A stretch of 64,000 bases of DNA from Pseudomonas laurylsulfativorans (GCF_002906155.1 NZ_MUJK01000001.1:930001-994000), one strand, 5' to 3'. Counted from the first letter of the stretch, positions 1 to 9,744 are shown. A program made the numbers and translations. The notes: generated by a model not told the origin, from the letters alone.

Positions 1-429
1 GATCGCCTGGCCAACCCCGGGCAGAACGATTACACCTTCATGCCGACCGTGGCATTCACTCATCTGGACGGCAAGGGCGGCGAATTCACGCTGTCGAGCG
101 GCCTGGAGTTCTACACCGAGAACGACGCCACCGATTATCGCAACGGCAACATCTACACCCTCGATGCGCTGTGGACCCACGGCTTTGGCAACGGCTGGAA
201 CGCCGGTATCGCAGCCGGTTACATCCAGCAAATCACCGATGACTCTGGGTCCGGCGCCACCAGCGGCTTCCGCGGTCGCTCTGTGGGTGCTGGCCCGACA
301 GTGGGCTGGACCGGCAAGTTCGCCGACGCCCAGGCCAACTTCAATGCACGCTGGGTGCCGGAGTTCGACACCAAGAACCGCCCTGAAGGCAATGGAATCA
401 GCGTCAACATGACCCTGGCGTTTTTCTAG
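1..429 (+). CDS. Outer-membrane MetA/SphA-like protein, C-terminal part (5' end outside window)
   Basis: The reading frame is open from base 1 to a TAG at 427-429, so the start lies upstream of the window. The visible 142 residues are rich in short alternating aromatic and glycine strands and end in a terminal Phe (TLAFF), as in outer-membrane beta-barrels. The pattern fits the phenol-degradation MetA/SphA-like family (Phenol_MetA_deg), whose members are thought to be outer-membrane channels for hydrophobic or aromatic compounds; this is recognition by eye. The stop is followed after 8 nt by the MoxR gene, whose ribosome site (AGGAGA) overlaps the stop, so the gene is probably the first visible member of the Bat-type operon. 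Confidence 0.6.
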   Translation, partial: DRLANPGQNDYTFMPTVAFTHLDGKGGEFTLSSGLEFYTENDATDYRNGNIYTLDALWTHGFGNGWNAGIAAGYIQQITDDSGSGATSGFRGRSVGAGPTVGWTGKFADAQANFNARWVPEFDTKNRPEGNGISVNMTLAFF

Positions 430-437
430 GAGACCGC

Positions 438-1418
438 ATGAGCGCACTCAACGACCTCAATGCCCTGCAAGCCAGCATCGCCGAAGCGGTGCTCGGGCAG
501 GATCAGGTGATCCGGCAGATACTCGTCGGTTTGCTGGCCAACGGGCATTTGCTTCTGGAAAGCTTGCCCGGCCTGGCCAAGACCCGCACGGTCAAGGCAC
601 TGGCAAAACACCTGGACGCGAAGATGAGCCGCATCCAGTTCACCCCGGACTTGCTGCCGTCGGACATCACCGGCGCCGAGGTGCTGCATCAGGTCGAAGG
701 CAAGAACGAAATCCGTTTCCAGCCCGGCCCGCTGTTCGGCAACCTGATCCTCGCCGACGAAATCAACCGCGCACCGGCCAAGGTTCAGGCGGCGCTGCTC
801 GAAGCCATGGAGGAACGCCAGATCACCGTGGCCGGCAATAGCCACGCATTGCCCGAGTTGTTCATCGTGGTCGCGACCCAGAACCCGATCGAACAGGAAG
901 GCACCTATCCGCTGCCGGAAGCGCAGATGGACCGTTTCCTGATGAAAGTGTTGCTCGATTACCCGAGCGCGGAAAACGAAAGCCAGGTGCTGCGCCTGTT
1001 GCGCGAAGAAGAACAGGCACTCGGTGCGAAGACCGCTGCCGTGCAAGGCTTCTCTTTATCCCAGGACGTGGTGTTCGCCGCGCGCCGTGAAGTCAGCACT
1101 GTGCACGTTTCCCCGGCCATCGACCGTTACCTGATCGACCTGATCAACGCCACCCGCCACCCAGCCGACTACGACGCCGATCTCGGCCGCTGGATCAGCC
1201 TCGGTGCCAGCCCCCGCGGCGGTATCGGTCTGGACCGCTGCGCGCGGGCCGACGCCTGGTTGCAGGGCCAGGATTTCGTTTCGCCGGACAATGTCCGCGC
1301 CGTGGTGCACCCGGTGCTGCGCCATCGTCTGCAATTGAGCTACGACGCGGTGGCCGATGGCGTGAGCGCCGATCAGGTGCTCGACCGTCTGCTTGATAAA
1401 GTGGCGATTCCCGCGTGA
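438..1418 (+). CDS. MoxR-family AAA+ ATPase (Bat module 1)
   Basis: 326 residues, the usual MoxR length. The P-loop is ESLPGLAKT (residues 41-49); most MoxR proteins have G before the xPGLAKT core, here it is S. Walker B is LILADE (103-108), followed by the family-typical INRAPAKVQAALLEAMEE, sensor 1 VVATQNP and a GASPRGG segment near the C-terminal lid. MoxR ATPases work as chaperone-like partners of VWA-domain proteins, often for metal insertion or complex assembly. The ATG has AGGAGA nine bases upstream. The stop overlaps the GTG of the DUF58 gene (GTGA), indicating translational coupling. A clear paralogue is at 29007-29966. Confidence 0.93.
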   Translation: MSALNDLNALQASIAEAVLGQDQVIRQILVGLLANGHLLLESLPGLAKTRTVKALAKHLDAKMSRIQFTPDLLPSDITGAEVLHQVEGKNEIRFQPGPLFGNLILADEINRAPAKVQAALLEAMEERQITVAGNSHALPELFIVVATQNPIEQEGTYPLPEAQMDRFLMKVLLDYPSAENESQVLRLLREEEQALGAKTAAVQGFSLSQDVVFAARREVSTVHVSPAIDRYLIDLINATRHPADYDADLGRWISLGASPRGGIGLDRCARADAWLQGQDFVSPDNVRAVVHPVLRHRLQLSYDAVADGVSADQVLDRLLDKVAIPA

Positions 1419-2350
1419 ACATCAATGGCCTGGTGTATGTCTCTCTGGCGCAACTGATGGCCCTGGAGTTCAAGGCCCGTGACCTGAGTTTTCTGGCGCG
1501 TCAGCCCCAGGGCAGCATCCTGGCCGGTAACCACGCTTCGCGTTTGCGTGGCCGTGGCTTGAATTTCGATGAGCTTCGCCGCTATCAACCGGGGGACGAT
1601 TTGCGCCACCTCGACTGGCGCGCGTCCCTGCGCACCGGCAAGCCGGTGGTACGCACATTCACCGAGGAGCGCGACCGCCCGGCGCTGATCCTCGTTGACC
1701 AGCGCATGTCGATGTTCTTTGGCTCGCAACGCAGCTTCAAATCCGCCGTAGCCGCCGAACTCGGTGCCCTGGCGGCGTGGATGGTATTCAACGCCGGCGA
1801 CCGCGTCGGTGGACTGGTGTTCAACGATCAACGTATCGACAGCATCGCCCCGCTGCGCAGCCGCAAACGCATCGAAGCGCTGTGCAGCCGCATCGCCCAG
1901 CAGAACCAGGCGCTCAATGCCGCTAACCCGGACGCCGAAGGCGAAGACCAACTCGACAAGGTATTGCAACACTGCCTGGCCGTGGCGGGTCACGATCACT
2001 TGATCTGTATCGTCAGCGACTTCGCCGGAGCCGGCGAGCGCACCTTGCAATTGATGCGGCAGCTGGCGGCACACAACGACGTGATTGCCATGCAGGTCTA
2101 TGACCCGTTGGCGCTCAACCTGCCGAAAAACGGCCGTGTACTGATCACCCAAGGGCAATTGCAAGTGGAGCTGGCGGTGGAACGACGCCAGGTGCATCAG
2201 CCACTCGGTGATTTTCTCAGCGGCCGGCTCAAGGACGTCGCGACATTACTGCGCCGCAGCCAGGTGCCGCTGATGATGTTCAGCACTGCCACGCAGGCCC
2301 ACGAACAACTGCGCGCCGAACTGGGCAAGCTCATCGGAGGGCGTCGATGA
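1415..2350 (+). CDS. DUF58 domain protein (Bat module 1)
   Basis: 311 residues beginning with GTG that overlaps the MoxR stop. The DUF58 signature is visible at residues 45-70: RGRGLNFDELRRYQPGDD followed by LRHLDWR. A degenerate VWA-like fold follows (LILVDQRMSM, residues 91-100). DUF58 proteins are nearly always encoded next to MoxR and VWA genes and are presumed to be part of the same complex; their biochemical role is not established. The 3' end overlaps the next gene by 4 nt (ATGA). The paralogue in module 2 shares the RGRG-(L/V)-(N/D)-FD and DW-R signatures. Confidence 0.9.
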   Translation: MNINGLVYVSLAQLMALEFKARDLSFLARQPQGSILAGNHASRLRGRGLNFDELRRYQPGDDLRHLDWRASLRTGKPVVRTFTEERDRPALILVDQRMSMFFGSQRSFKSAVAAELGALAAWMVFNAGDRVGGLVFNDQRIDSIAPLRSRKRIEALCSRIAQQNQALNAANPDAEGEDQLDKVLQHCLAVAGHDHLICIVSDFAGAGERTLQLMRQLAAHNDVIAMQVYDPLALNLPKNGRVLITQGQLQVELAVERRQVHQPLGDFLSGRLKDVATLLRRSQVPLMMFSTATQAHEQLRAELGKLIGGRR

Positions 2351-2937
2351 ACCCCAACATCCCGAGCATCGATCAACTCAAGGAAATGCCATTGCCGGTG
2401 CCTGTCAGTTATGCGCCGCAAACCTGGGGCTGGTGGGCGTTGCTGGCTCTTTTGATCATCGCACTGGTGGTAACAGGCGCACGGCGATACTGGCAATGGC
2501 GGCGCGATCGTTATCGGCGTGAGGCGTTGGTACGTCTGGAGGAATTGCAGCAGCGCAGCAATGACCTGAGCGCGTTGCGCGAACTGCCCGAGCTGCTCAA
2601 ACGCGTGGCCCTTTCCATGCCCTCCCGACAACACACAAACCCTGTAGGAGCTGGCTTGCCAGCGATAAGGCCTTCACATTCAACATTGATATCGGCCGGC
2701 AAACCGCCATCGCTGGCAAGCCAGCGCCTACAGGGGCCGGCGGCGTTAGGAAATGCGGACTGGCAGGCATTTTTGCAGCAGCACAGTAAACAGCCGCTAC
2801 CCGCCGACTTCAGCCAACAGCTCTCGCTGCTGGCCTACGCCCCCGACGCAACATTGCGGGCCCTGCCCCCTGACCAGCGCCAGCGCCTGTTCAGCACCTG
2901 CAAAACCTGGGTGGAGTGTCATCATGTGGCAGCTTGA
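2347..2937 (+). CDS. DUF4381 membrane protein with in-frame REPIN insertion (Bat module 1)
   Basis: 196 residues. One membrane segment lies at about 27-45, followed by a basic stretch (RRYWQWRRDRYRRE) and a cytoplasmic domain. The second-module homologue has 164 residues. Much of the excess is encoded by a REPIN at 2642-2735 that is read through in frame (about residues 99-130, including [11 protein letters not shown] and GKPPSLASQ). After it the normal DUF4381-like sequence resumes (NADWQAFLQQHSKQ). DUF4381 proteins are Bat-operon membrane components of unknown mechanism. Start overlaps the DUF58 stop; the stop lies 14 nt inside the next gene. Whether the extra loop disturbs function is unknown. 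Confidence 0.88.
   Translation: MNPNIPSIDQLKEMPLPVPVSYAPQTWGWWALLALLIIALVVTGARRYWQWRRDRYRREALVRLEELQQRSNDLSALRELPELLKRVALSMPSRQHTNPVGAGLPAIRPSHSTLISAGKPPSLASQRLQGPAALGNADWQAFLQQHSKQPLPADFSQQLSLLAYAPDATLRALPPDQRQRLFSTCKTWVECHHVAA
2642..2735. repeat. REPIN (inverted REP pair) inside a coding sequence
   Basis: Two REP units of the GTAGGAGCTGGCTTGCCAGC class face each other about 30 bp apart, giving a 94-bp REPIN. The same elements lie in intergenic positions elsewhere in the window (for example 44428-44521). Here the element lies wholly within the DUF4381 gene and keeps its frame open. Confidence 0.93.
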
Positions 2938-3916
2938 TTACCCCTGGCTGCTGATCCTGCTGCCGCTGCCGTGGTTCGGCTATCGCTACCTGCCCGATTA
3001 CCGCGAAGCGCGCAGCGCGGTGCGTGTACCGTTTTTTGGGGCGATGAGCCGCGCTGTCGGCCAGGCCCCGAGCCAGGCCGGCACCCGCAGCAACCGCTGG
3101 CAACTACTCCTGAACCTGCTGGTCTGGACGCTGTTGCTGGCGGCGGCGAGCCGGCCGGTGTTCGTGGAAAAACCCATTGAACACCAGCAACCGGTGCGCG
3201 ACCTGATGCTCGCCATCGACATTTCCCAGTCGATGGAAACCACCGATTTCACCGACGCCAACGGCCAGAAAATCAATCGCCTGGCTGCGGTCAAGGAAGT
3301 GGTACACGGGTTCATCGACAAGCGTAAAGAAGATCGAATCGGACTGATCGTGTTCGGCACCGGGGCTTATCCGCAGGCGCCGTTGACCCTCGATCACGCC
3401 AGCCTGTCGCTGTTGCTGGACGACACCGGCATCGGCATGGCCGGCCCCAACACCGCCATCGGCGACGCCATCGGCTTGAGCCTGAAACTGCTGGATCAGG
3501 CCCACGAACAGGAGAAAGTGCTGATCCTGCTCACCGACGGCAACGACACCAGCAGCGCCATCACTCCGGACCACGCTGCCTCCATGGCCGCGGCCAAAGG
3601 CGTGGTGATTCACACCATCGGCATTGGCGACCCGAATGCCGAAGGCGAAGCCAAGGTCAACCTGCAAGGCTTGCAGGACATCGCCCAAGCCACGGGTGGA
3701 CGCTCCTTCCGCGCCGAGGACCGCAGCGCCCTGGATCAGGTCTACAGCACCCTGGACAAGCTCACCCCGCATGAGGTCAAAACCCTCAGCCACCAGCCCA
3801 AACGCGACCTGTTCTGGTGGCCGCTGGGCGCTGCCATTGCCCTGCTGGCGATTTATCACCTGGGCGCCCTGTTGCTTCCACGCCTGATGCTCGCGCGCCA
3901 ACGGCAGGAGGCCTGA
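2924..3916 (+). CDS. VWA domain membrane protein, BatA-like (Bat module 1)
   Basis: 330 residues starting at ATG 2924, which overlaps the upstream gene by 14 nt. This start puts the usual BatA N-terminal membrane segment (about 7-20) first. A second membrane segment is at about 60-78 and a third near the C-terminus (about 300-318). The VWA domain carries an intact MIDAS motif, D99-I-S101-Q-S103, and the downstream TDGND. BatA-type proteins are inner-membrane proteins with the VWA domain on the periplasmic side and bind divalent metal through the MIDAS. It is followed after one base by the VWA-TPR gene. Confidence 0.92.
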   Translation: MWQLDYPWLLILLPLPWFGYRYLPDYREARSAVRVPFFGAMSRAVGQAPSQAGTRSNRWQLLLNLLVWTLLLAAASRPVFVEKPIEHQQPVRDLMLAIDISQSMETTDFTDANGQKINRLAAVKEVVHGFIDKRKEDRIGLIVFGTGAYPQAPLTLDHASLSLLLDDTGIGMAGPNTAIGDAIGLSLKLLDQAHEQEKVLILLTDGNDTSSAITPDHAASMAAAKGVVIHTIGIGDPNAEGEAKVNLQGLQDIAQATGGRSFRAEDRSALDQVYSTLDKLTPHEVKTLSHQPKRDLFWWPLGAAIALLAIYHLGALLLPRLMLARQRQEA

Positions 3917-3917
3917 A

Positions 3918-5498
3918 ATGGACATCAACCTCAGCGATTTCCATTTCCTGCGTCCCCTGTGGCTACTCGTCGCGATCTTCGGTGCGTTACTGCCGTTGCT
4001 GTGGCGACGCAATCAGGACCTGCAACGGCGCTTGCGCAGCAATATCGCCGCGCATCTGCTGCCGCACTTGCTGATCACTCCGCAAGACCAGCAACGCCTG
4101 CGTCCGGTGCACCTGGTGTGCGCGCTGCTGGTACTGGGTGCCGTCGCCGCCGCCGGGCCGACCTGGGAACAGGACCGCCCGGACTTTCTGGAAAACCGTG
4201 CGCCGCTGATCATTGCCGTCGACCTGTCGCCGTCCATGGACGCCGGCGATGTTCCGCCCAGTCGCCTGGAAGCGGTCAAACACAAGCTCCACGACCTTAT
4301 CCAGCGCCGTGCCGGTTCGCGCAACGCCTTGATTGCCTACGCCGGCAGCGCGCACCTGGTATTGCCCGCCACTGACGACCCGGCGCTGCTCGACACCTTC
4401 ATCCAGGCCCTGAGCACCGACCTGATCAGCAAACCGGGGAAAAATGTCAGCGCGGTCATCGTTCAGGCCAAGCGCCTGCTCGCCGCCGAAAAAACACCCG
4501 GCACCCTGCTGCTGATCACCGATGGCGCCGACACCTCGGCACTGGCCGGGCTGGACAAACAACTGGCCGACAGTGCGCTGCAAGTGCTGGTATTGGCGGC
4601 TGGCAGCACAGACGGCGGGATCATTCGAGATGCCAGTGGTCAGCCGCGCACCGACAGCAACGGTCGCCCGCAAATGGGCAGTTTCGATCAGGATGCCCTC
4701 AAGCAGCTCGCATCAACGCTGGATGCCCCGCTGGGCAGCCTGACCCTCAACGATGACGATCTGGACTGGATCGAACTGCACGCCGAGCAACACTTCCAGT
4801 CAGCCAGTGACGAGCAGCGCGAATTGCACTGGAAAGACGCCGGGTACTGGCTGTGCTGGCCGCTGCTGTTGATCGCCTTCTTCAGCGTACGCCGGGGCTG
4901 GAGTGTGAACTGGATGGCTGGACTGCTGCTGGCGGCAGGCTTGGGCCTGCAACCGGCACCGGCACAGGCCAACGCACTGACCGATGCCTTCTTTACCCGC
5001 GACCAGCAAGGCCGCTGGGCCTTCGAGCATCAGCACTTTCCTCAAGCGGCGGCCCTGTTTGTCGACCCCTACTGGAAAGGCGTGGCTGCCTACAACGCGG
5101 CCGATTTCGACTTGGCGCTGGCCAGTTTCGCGCGCCTGGACACACCGCAGGCCTATTTCTACCTGGGCAACATCTACGTGCGCCGGTTTAAGTTCGACCA
5201 GGCCATCGCGGCCTATCAGCAGGCGCTGAAGTTGCAACCGCAGTTCCCCGAAGCCACGGCCAACCTGGCCTTGGCTATCGCCCTGGAGAAAGACACCGAA
5301 AGCGCCGAGAAGAACGCGCCGGAGGTCAAGCCCGACGAAATCAAGATGGACAAGGCGCCTGGTAAAGGCGAAAGCAAAAAGGTGGAAACCCAGCAAGCGG
5401 CATCGGATGAGCAGTGGTTGCAGAACCTGACCACATCGCCAGCGAAGTTTCTCAAACAGAAGTTCAGCTTGCAGGATCAGGCGGGGGCCAAGCCATGA
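3918..5498 (+). CDS. VWA-TPR membrane protein, BatB/BatC-like fusion (Bat module 1)
   Basis: 526 residues. Two N-terminal membrane segments (about 12-29 and 63-80) precede a VWA domain with intact MIDAS D102-L-S104-P-S106. A further membrane segment lies around 310-345. TPR repeats follow (about 360-450: [21 protein letters not shown] and [22 protein letters not shown]). The tail is charged, rich in Lys and Glu. This is the common proteobacterial fusion of BatB (VWA) with BatC (TPR). The last codon overlaps the batD start (ATGA). Unlike its paralogue at 32479-34218, its MIDAS residues are conserved. Confidence 0.92.
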   Translation: MDINLSDFHFLRPLWLLVAIFGALLPLLWRRNQDLQRRLRSNIAAHLLPHLLITPQDQQRLRPVHLVCALLVLGAVAAAGPTWEQDRPDFLENRAPLIIAVDLSPSMDAGDVPPSRLEAVKHKLHDLIQRRAGSRNALIAYAGSAHLVLPATDDPALLDTFIQALSTDLISKPGKNVSAVIVQAKRLLAAEKTPGTLLLITDGADTSALAGLDKQLADSALQVLVLAAGSTDGGIIRDASGQPRTDSNGRPQMGSFDQDALKQLASTLDAPLGSLTLNDDDLDWIELHAEQHFQSASDEQRELHWKDAGYWLCWPLLLIAFFSVRRGWSVNWMAGLLLAAGLGLQPAPAQANALTDAFFTRDQQGRWAFEHQHFPQAAALFVDPYWKGVAAYNAADFDLALASFARLDTPQAYFYLGNIYVRRFKFDQAIAAYQQALKLQPQFPEATANLALAIALEKDTESAEKNAPEVKPDEIKMDKAPGKGESKKVETQQAASDEQWLQNLTTSPAKFLKQKFSLQDQAGAKP

Positions 5499-6922
5499 GC
5501 TGTCTTCAAGACCGAGTCGCCGCCATCGCCGGCAAGCCAGCTCCTACAGGGGATCTGTGGCTCACACAAATCCAGTGTGGGAGCGGGCTTGCTCGCGAAA
5601 GGGCCCGACCACTCACCACAACACTCGGCGCCCTGCTCATCGGCCTGATCAGCCTCAACACCTTCGCCGCCGACCCTCAACTGAAAGTCCAGGCCACCCT
5701 GCAACCCGCCGACCCCGTCATGGTCGGCAGCCTGGTCGAGTTGCAACTCGATATCTTCACCGACTCCTGGTTCACCAGCGCCCCCACCCTGCCCGACCTG
5801 AAACTGCCCGGCGCATTGGTGATGCCACCGGACGGCCATGCCGAACACATCAACCAGACCTTCGACGGCCAATCCTTCAGCGGCATGCGCTACAGCTACC
5901 TGATCACCCCGAACCTGGCCCAGGGCTTCGACATTCCGGCACTGACGGTACAAGCCACACCGGGTCAGGCCAGCCACGAACTCAGCGCCCAGAGCCAGCC
6001 TTTGCATTTCAACGCCGCGCAACCACCCGGGTTCCAGCCCGGTGAAACGGTACTGGTGGCTCAAGGACTGCGGTTTACCCAGCAGACCGTCAATTCGTCC
6101 ACGCCATTGAAGGTCGGTGACAGCATCACCCGGGAACTGACCTTGCAGGCCGACGGTGCCCTGGCCATGTCACTGCCGACACCGACGCTGGACGACATCA
6201 AAGGCCTGAGCCGATACCCGAAAGCGCCGCAGATCCGCAATCTGGATGACGGTCGCGGCAACTTCAATGGCGGCCAGCGCATCGACAGCGTGACCTACCG
6301 CATCAACCAGGAAGGCCACTACAGCCTGCCAGCCGTCGAACTGAAATGGTGGGATGCCAGCAGCCAGAAAACCCGCACGACCACGGTGCCTGCCGTGACC
6401 TTCGACGCGGCGGCCAATAGCGCCTACAAGCCGGTGTTTTCCATCACCGAGGACCTGAAAAGACTCGGCCAGCAGAATCGCCTGCACCTTTCCGGGCACT
6501 GGTTCGGACTATTGGCACTGGTATTGGCGGTGGTGGTACTGGGCTGGTTCAGTCGCCCGCTCGTGCATCGCGCGCACCTCAATTGGCAGGCCCGACGCCG
6601 CGCCCGACACGCCGCCTGGCTTGAGTCCGCCGACTACGCGTGGCGGCAGATCCCGACGCAAATCGAGGGCAAACCGGCACAACTCAGCGCCTTGTACCTG
6701 TGGACCCGGCGCAGCCGCCACGGCCTGAAGCTGACGAACCTCAGCCCACGCCTGCAAACGTTCCTGCGCGCCTGTTACGGCCGCGAGCCGACAAAAGATC
6801 AGGCACTGCGTCAAATCGGGGAATCCTTGTCTACGCTGCATAGTCAGGCCGCGAGCAACAGAGAATCAGTCTCCTCTGCACTTCATCCGCTCAACCCCGT
6901 TCACGAGAAGGACTTCCCATGA
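5495..6922 (+). CDS. BatD-family protein with REPIN-encoded N-terminal extension (Bat module 1)
   Basis: 475 residues from the ATG that overlaps the preceding stop. BatD proteins (oxygen-tolerance family) are exported, have beta-rich periplasmic repeats and a C-terminal membrane anchor. Here the mature-type sequence begins near residue 58 ([21 protein letters not shown]), the hydrophobic signal core is at about 43-57, and the membrane anchor at about 334-352 ([14 protein letters not shown]). Residues 9-37 are encoded by a REPIN (IAGKPAPTG and CGSGLARE are typical REP translations), so the signal peptide has an unusually long N-region. The 3' end overlaps the HAD phosphatase gene by 4 nt (ATGA). 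Confidence 0.88.
   Translation: MSCLQDRVAAIAGKPAPTGDLWLTQIQCGSGLARERARPLTTTLGALLIGLISLNTFAADPQLKVQATLQPADPVMVGSLVELQLDIFTDSWFTSAPTLPDLKLPGALVMPPDGHAEHINQTFDGQSFSGMRYSYLITPNLAQGFDIPALTVQATPGQASHELSAQSQPLHFNAAQPPGFQPGETVLVAQGLRFTQQTVNSSTPLKVGDSITRELTLQADGALAMSLPTPTLDDIKGLSRYPKAPQIRNLDDGRGNFNGGQRIDSVTYRINQEGHYSLPAVELKWWDASSQKTRTTTVPAVTFDAAANSAYKPVFSITEDLKRLGQQNRLHLSGHWFGLLALVLAVVVLGWFSRPLVHRAHLNWQARRRARHAAWLESADYAWRQIPTQIEGKPAQLSALYLWTRRSRHGLKLTNLSPRLQTFLRACYGREPTKDQALRQIGESLSTLHSQAASNRESVSSALHPLNPVHEKDFP
5521..5604. repeat. REPIN in the signal-peptide region of batD
   Basis: A GTAGGAGC-class unit (inverted, CCGGCAAGCCAGCTCCTACA) and a GTGGGAGCGGGCTTGCTCGCG unit form a REPIN directly after the first codons of the BatD gene. 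It keeps the reading frame. It is the second in-frame REPIN of this operon. Confidence 0.92.
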
Positions 6923-7947
6923 CGAATTCGATATCGCTACGCCATCATCGCGCATTCGGTTTCCTGCTGACCCTGGCCTTGAGCCTGCCGTTGCTGGTGC
7001 AGGCGGCCGAGCCACTGCCCTCCTGGAACGATGGCCCGTCGAAGAAGCAGATCATCGAGTTCGTACAGGCCGTCACCGACCAGAGCAGTAAGGACTTCGT
7101 CAAACCCGAAGACCGCATTGCCGTGTTCGATAACGACGGCACCTTGTGGAGCGAGCAGCCGATGTACTTCGAGTTGCTGTTTGCTCTCGAAGAGGTCAAG
7201 CGCACCGCGCCGCAGCACCCGGAATGGAAAACCACCCAGCCGTTCCAGGCGGTGCTGGAAAACGATCACAAGGCCCTGGCCGCCACCGGCATGGAAGGCC
7301 TGCTGAAAATCGTCGCTGCGACCCACTCCGGCATGAGCACCGAAGCCTTCGAGGACTACGCCAAGACCTGGCTGAGCCAGGCCCGCCATCCGAAAACCGG
7401 CAAGCCGTACACCGAGATGATCTTCCAGCCGATGCTGGAAATGCTCGACTACCTGCGCGGCCAGGACTTCAAGACCTACATCGTGTCCGGCGGTGACACC
7501 GGGTTCATGCGCGCCTTCGCCGAGAAGGTCTATGGCATCCCGCCCGAGCAGGTTATCGGCACGACCTTCGTGACCACCTTTGATTACAAGGACGGCAAGG
7601 CGTCGATCCTGCGCACGCCGAAACTGGCCCACAACGACGATGGCCCGGGCAAACCGGTCAGCATCGACGCGGTGATCGGACGCCGGCCAATCCTCGCCTT
7701 CGGCAATTCCGACGGCGACTTGCAAATGCTCCAGTGGACCGCCGCCGGTCCCGGCAAACGCTTCATGGGCCTGGTGCACCACACCGACGCCAAACGCGAA
7801 TGGGCTTACGACCGACAGTCGCAGATCGGTCGTCTCGACAAGGCCCTGGATGAAGCAAACAAACGTGGCTGGACGGTCGTCGACATGGCGTCCGAATGGC
7901 GTCGAATCTATCCGTTCGATGCCGCCACACCTGAGCAAGCGCAATAA
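6919..7947 (+). CDS. Secreted HAD-superfamily phosphatase
   Basis: 342 residues. A signal peptide is visible (hydrophobic core about 12-28, cleavage expected after VQAA near residue 30). The HAD motif I is D71-N-D73-G-T (VFDNDGTLW), the motif II serine lies near 190 (IVSGGDT), and motif IV is GNSDGD near 262. The active-site set and absence of a substrate-specific tag suggest a phosphomonoesterase of the phosphoserine-phosphatase-like branch; the substrate cannot be read from sequence. The ATG overlaps the BatD stop, so it is translationally coupled to the Bat module, and the arylsulfatase begins 73 nt downstream. Export to the periplasm fits with the periplasmic VWA and BatD domains. Confidence 0.88.
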   Translation: MTNSISLRHHRAFGFLLTLALSLPLLVQAAEPLPSWNDGPSKKQIIEFVQAVTDQSSKDFVKPEDRIAVFDNDGTLWSEQPMYFELLFALEEVKRTAPQHPEWKTTQPFQAVLENDHKALAATGMEGLLKIVAATHSGMSTEAFEDYAKTWLSQARHPKTGKPYTEMIFQPMLEMLDYLRGQDFKTYIVSGGDTGFMRAFAEKVYGIPPEQVIGTTFVTTFDYKDGKASILRTPKLAHNDDGPGKPVSIDAVIGRRPILAFGNSDGDLQMLQWTAAGPGKRFMGLVHHTDAKREWAYDRQSQIGRLDKALDEANKRGWTVVDMASEWRRIYPFDAATPEQAQ

Positions 7948-8020
7948 AAAGACGTAACGCAGGACCGCAATAAACGTTTGTCGCAGTACGCGACGCAAGT
8001 GAGCATAAGGAGCCAGTCAG

Positions 8021-9595
8021 ATGACTCGCATACGCAAGTGGATACCGAAACTCGCCCTGGTGGCGACTACAGTCATGGCGTTTTCGGCAGCCGCCGGGGC
8101 CGCTGAAAAGCCAAACATTCTCGTGATCTTCGGCGACGATATCGGCCAGACCAACATCAGCGCCTACTCCATGGGCGTGGTCGGGTACAAGACTCCGAAC
8201 ATCGACCGGATTGCCAAAGAAGGCATGATGTTCACCGATTACTATGCGGAGAACAGCTGCACTGCAGGACGGTCTTCGTTCATCACTGGCCAGACGCCGC
8301 TGCGAACCGGCCTGTCCAAAGTGGGCATGCCTGGCGTGCCGGTCGGGCTGCAGGCAAGGGACGTGACCATTGCCCAGGCGCTGAAGGCCCAAGGCTATGC
8401 AACGGGTCAATTTGGCAAGAACCACCTGGGGGACAAAGACGAGTATCTGCCCACCAACCACGGCTTCGACGAGTTCTTCGGTAACCTTTACCACCTCAAT
8501 GCCGAAGAGGAACCAGAGCGTCCCTACTGGCCCAAGGATGATGCCGATTTCGTCAAGGCAGCCTCTCCGCGTGGCGTGATCCACAGTTTTGCCGACGGCA
8601 AGATCGAGGACACCGGCGCCCTGACCAAAAAACGCATGGAAACCATTGACGACGAAACCACCGCGGCCGCTCAGGCGTTTATCGAGAAGCAGGCCAAGGC
8701 GGACAAACCGTTCTTCGTCTGGATGAACACCACCCGCATGCATGCTTTCACTCACGTGCGTGAATCCATGCAAGGTCAAAGCGGCATGATCGGCAACGAA
8801 TATGCCGACGGCATGATCGAGCATGACGGCGACGTGGGCAAGTTGCTGAAAACGCTGGATGACCTGAAGCTCACCGACAACACGATCGTGGTCTACACCA
8901 CCGACAACGGCCCGAACCAATGGTCCTGGCCGGACGCGGCGACTACTCCGTTCCGCAACGAGAAAAACTCCAACTGGGAGGGCGCTTACCGGGTTCCGGC
9001 GATGATTCGCTGGCCAGGCAAGGTCAAGCCAGGTGAGGTGTCTACCCAGATGTTCTCCGGGCTGGACTGGTTCCCGACATTGCTGGCCGCAGTTGGCGAT
9101 ACCGACATCAAGGACCGCCTGCTAAAAGGGGCTGACGTTGGCGGCAAGAACTTCAAGGTGCATCTGGACGGTTTCAACCAACTGGACTACTTGACCGGTA
9201 AAACCGACAAGAGTGCGCGTAACGAGTTCTACTACTTCAACGATGACGGTGTTCTGGTGGGTATGCGCTTCAACGATTGGAAAATCGTCTTCTGTGAGCA
9301 GCGTGCGCCTGGTGGCCTGCAGGTGTGGAGCGAACCATTCGTCTGCCTGCGTGTGCCAAAAATGTTCAACCTGCGCATGGACCCGTACGAGCGTGCCGAC
9401 GTCGTGTCTGACCAATACTATGATTGGCTGACCAAGAACGACTACCTGATCTTCGACGGTACCCGCAGATCCGCGAAATTCCTGCAGACCTTTGTCGACT
9501 ATCCGCCGAGCCAACGTCCGGCGAGCTTCAGCATCGACCAGATCCGCGAAGCGGTGGATGCGAAAATCGCAGAAAAAATGAAAACTGCAAAATAA
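8021..9595 (+). CDS. Secreted arylsulfatase (type I, Cys-type)
   Basis: 524 residues with a signal peptide (hydrophobic core about 10-27, cleavage near AGAAE). The sulfatase N-terminal metal site ILVIFGDDIG (D39-D40) and the modification site C80-T-A-G-R84 (pattern C-x-A/P-x-R, Cys to be converted to formylglycine) are present, as are YTTDNGPN and the WEGAYRVP motif of alkaline-phosphatase-fold sulfatases. It should hydrolyse sulfate esters in the periplasm or outside the cell; the substrate is unknown. No formylglycine-generating enzyme gene is in the window. The start has a strong site (AAGGAG, 10 nt before ATG). It is followed by a hairpin and a REPIN. Confidence 0.93.
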   Translation: MTRIRKWIPKLALVATTVMAFSAAAGAAEKPNILVIFGDDIGQTNISAYSMGVVGYKTPNIDRIAKEGMMFTDYYAENSCTAGRSSFITGQTPLRTGLSKVGMPGVPVGLQARDVTIAQALKAQGYATGQFGKNHLGDKDEYLPTNHGFDEFFGNLYHLNAEEEPERPYWPKDDADFVKAASPRGVIHSFADGKIEDTGALTKKRMETIDDETTAAAQAFIEKQAKADKPFFVWMNTTRMHAFTHVRESMQGQSGMIGNEYADGMIEHDGDVGKLLKTLDDLKLTDNTIVVYTTDNGPNQWSWPDAATTPFRNEKNSNWEGAYRVPAMIRWPGKVKPGEVSTQMFSGLDWFPTLLAAVGDTDIKDRLLKGADVGGKNFKVHLDGFNQLDYLTGKTDKSARNEFYYFNDDGVLVGMRFNDWKIVFCEQRAPGGLQVWSEPFVCLRVPKMFNLRMDPYERADVVSDQYYDWLTKNDYLIFDGTRRSAKFLQTFVDYPPSQRPASFSIDQIREAVDAKIAEKMKTAK

Positions 9596-9607
9596 GACCG
9601 CTTGACC

Positions 9608-9641
9608 GCCGCTCGTCTTCACCGGCGAGCGGCACTGTTTT
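9608..9641 (+). terminator. Hairpin with short T-run after the arylsulfatase
   Basis: GCCGCTCG at 9608-9615 pairs with CGAGCGGC at 9626-9633 and is followed by ACTGTTTT. It may be a weak intrinsic terminator or attenuator between the sulfatase and the spermidine-synthase-like gene. Confidence 0.5.
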
Positions 9642-9658
9642 CGACTTGGGACCGTTTC

Positions 9659-9744
9659 GGCCCTATCGCGGGCAAGCCCGCTCCCACAGGGATTTTGTCG
9701 TACCAAAGATCCAGTGTGGGAGCGGGCTTGCCCGCGATGAGGCC
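9659..9744. repeat. REPIN (GTGGGAGCGGGC class)
   Basis: Two inverted GTGGGAGCGGGCTTGCCCGC units about 30 bp apart in the gap between arylsulfatase and the spermidine-synthase-like gene. Confidence 0.93.
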
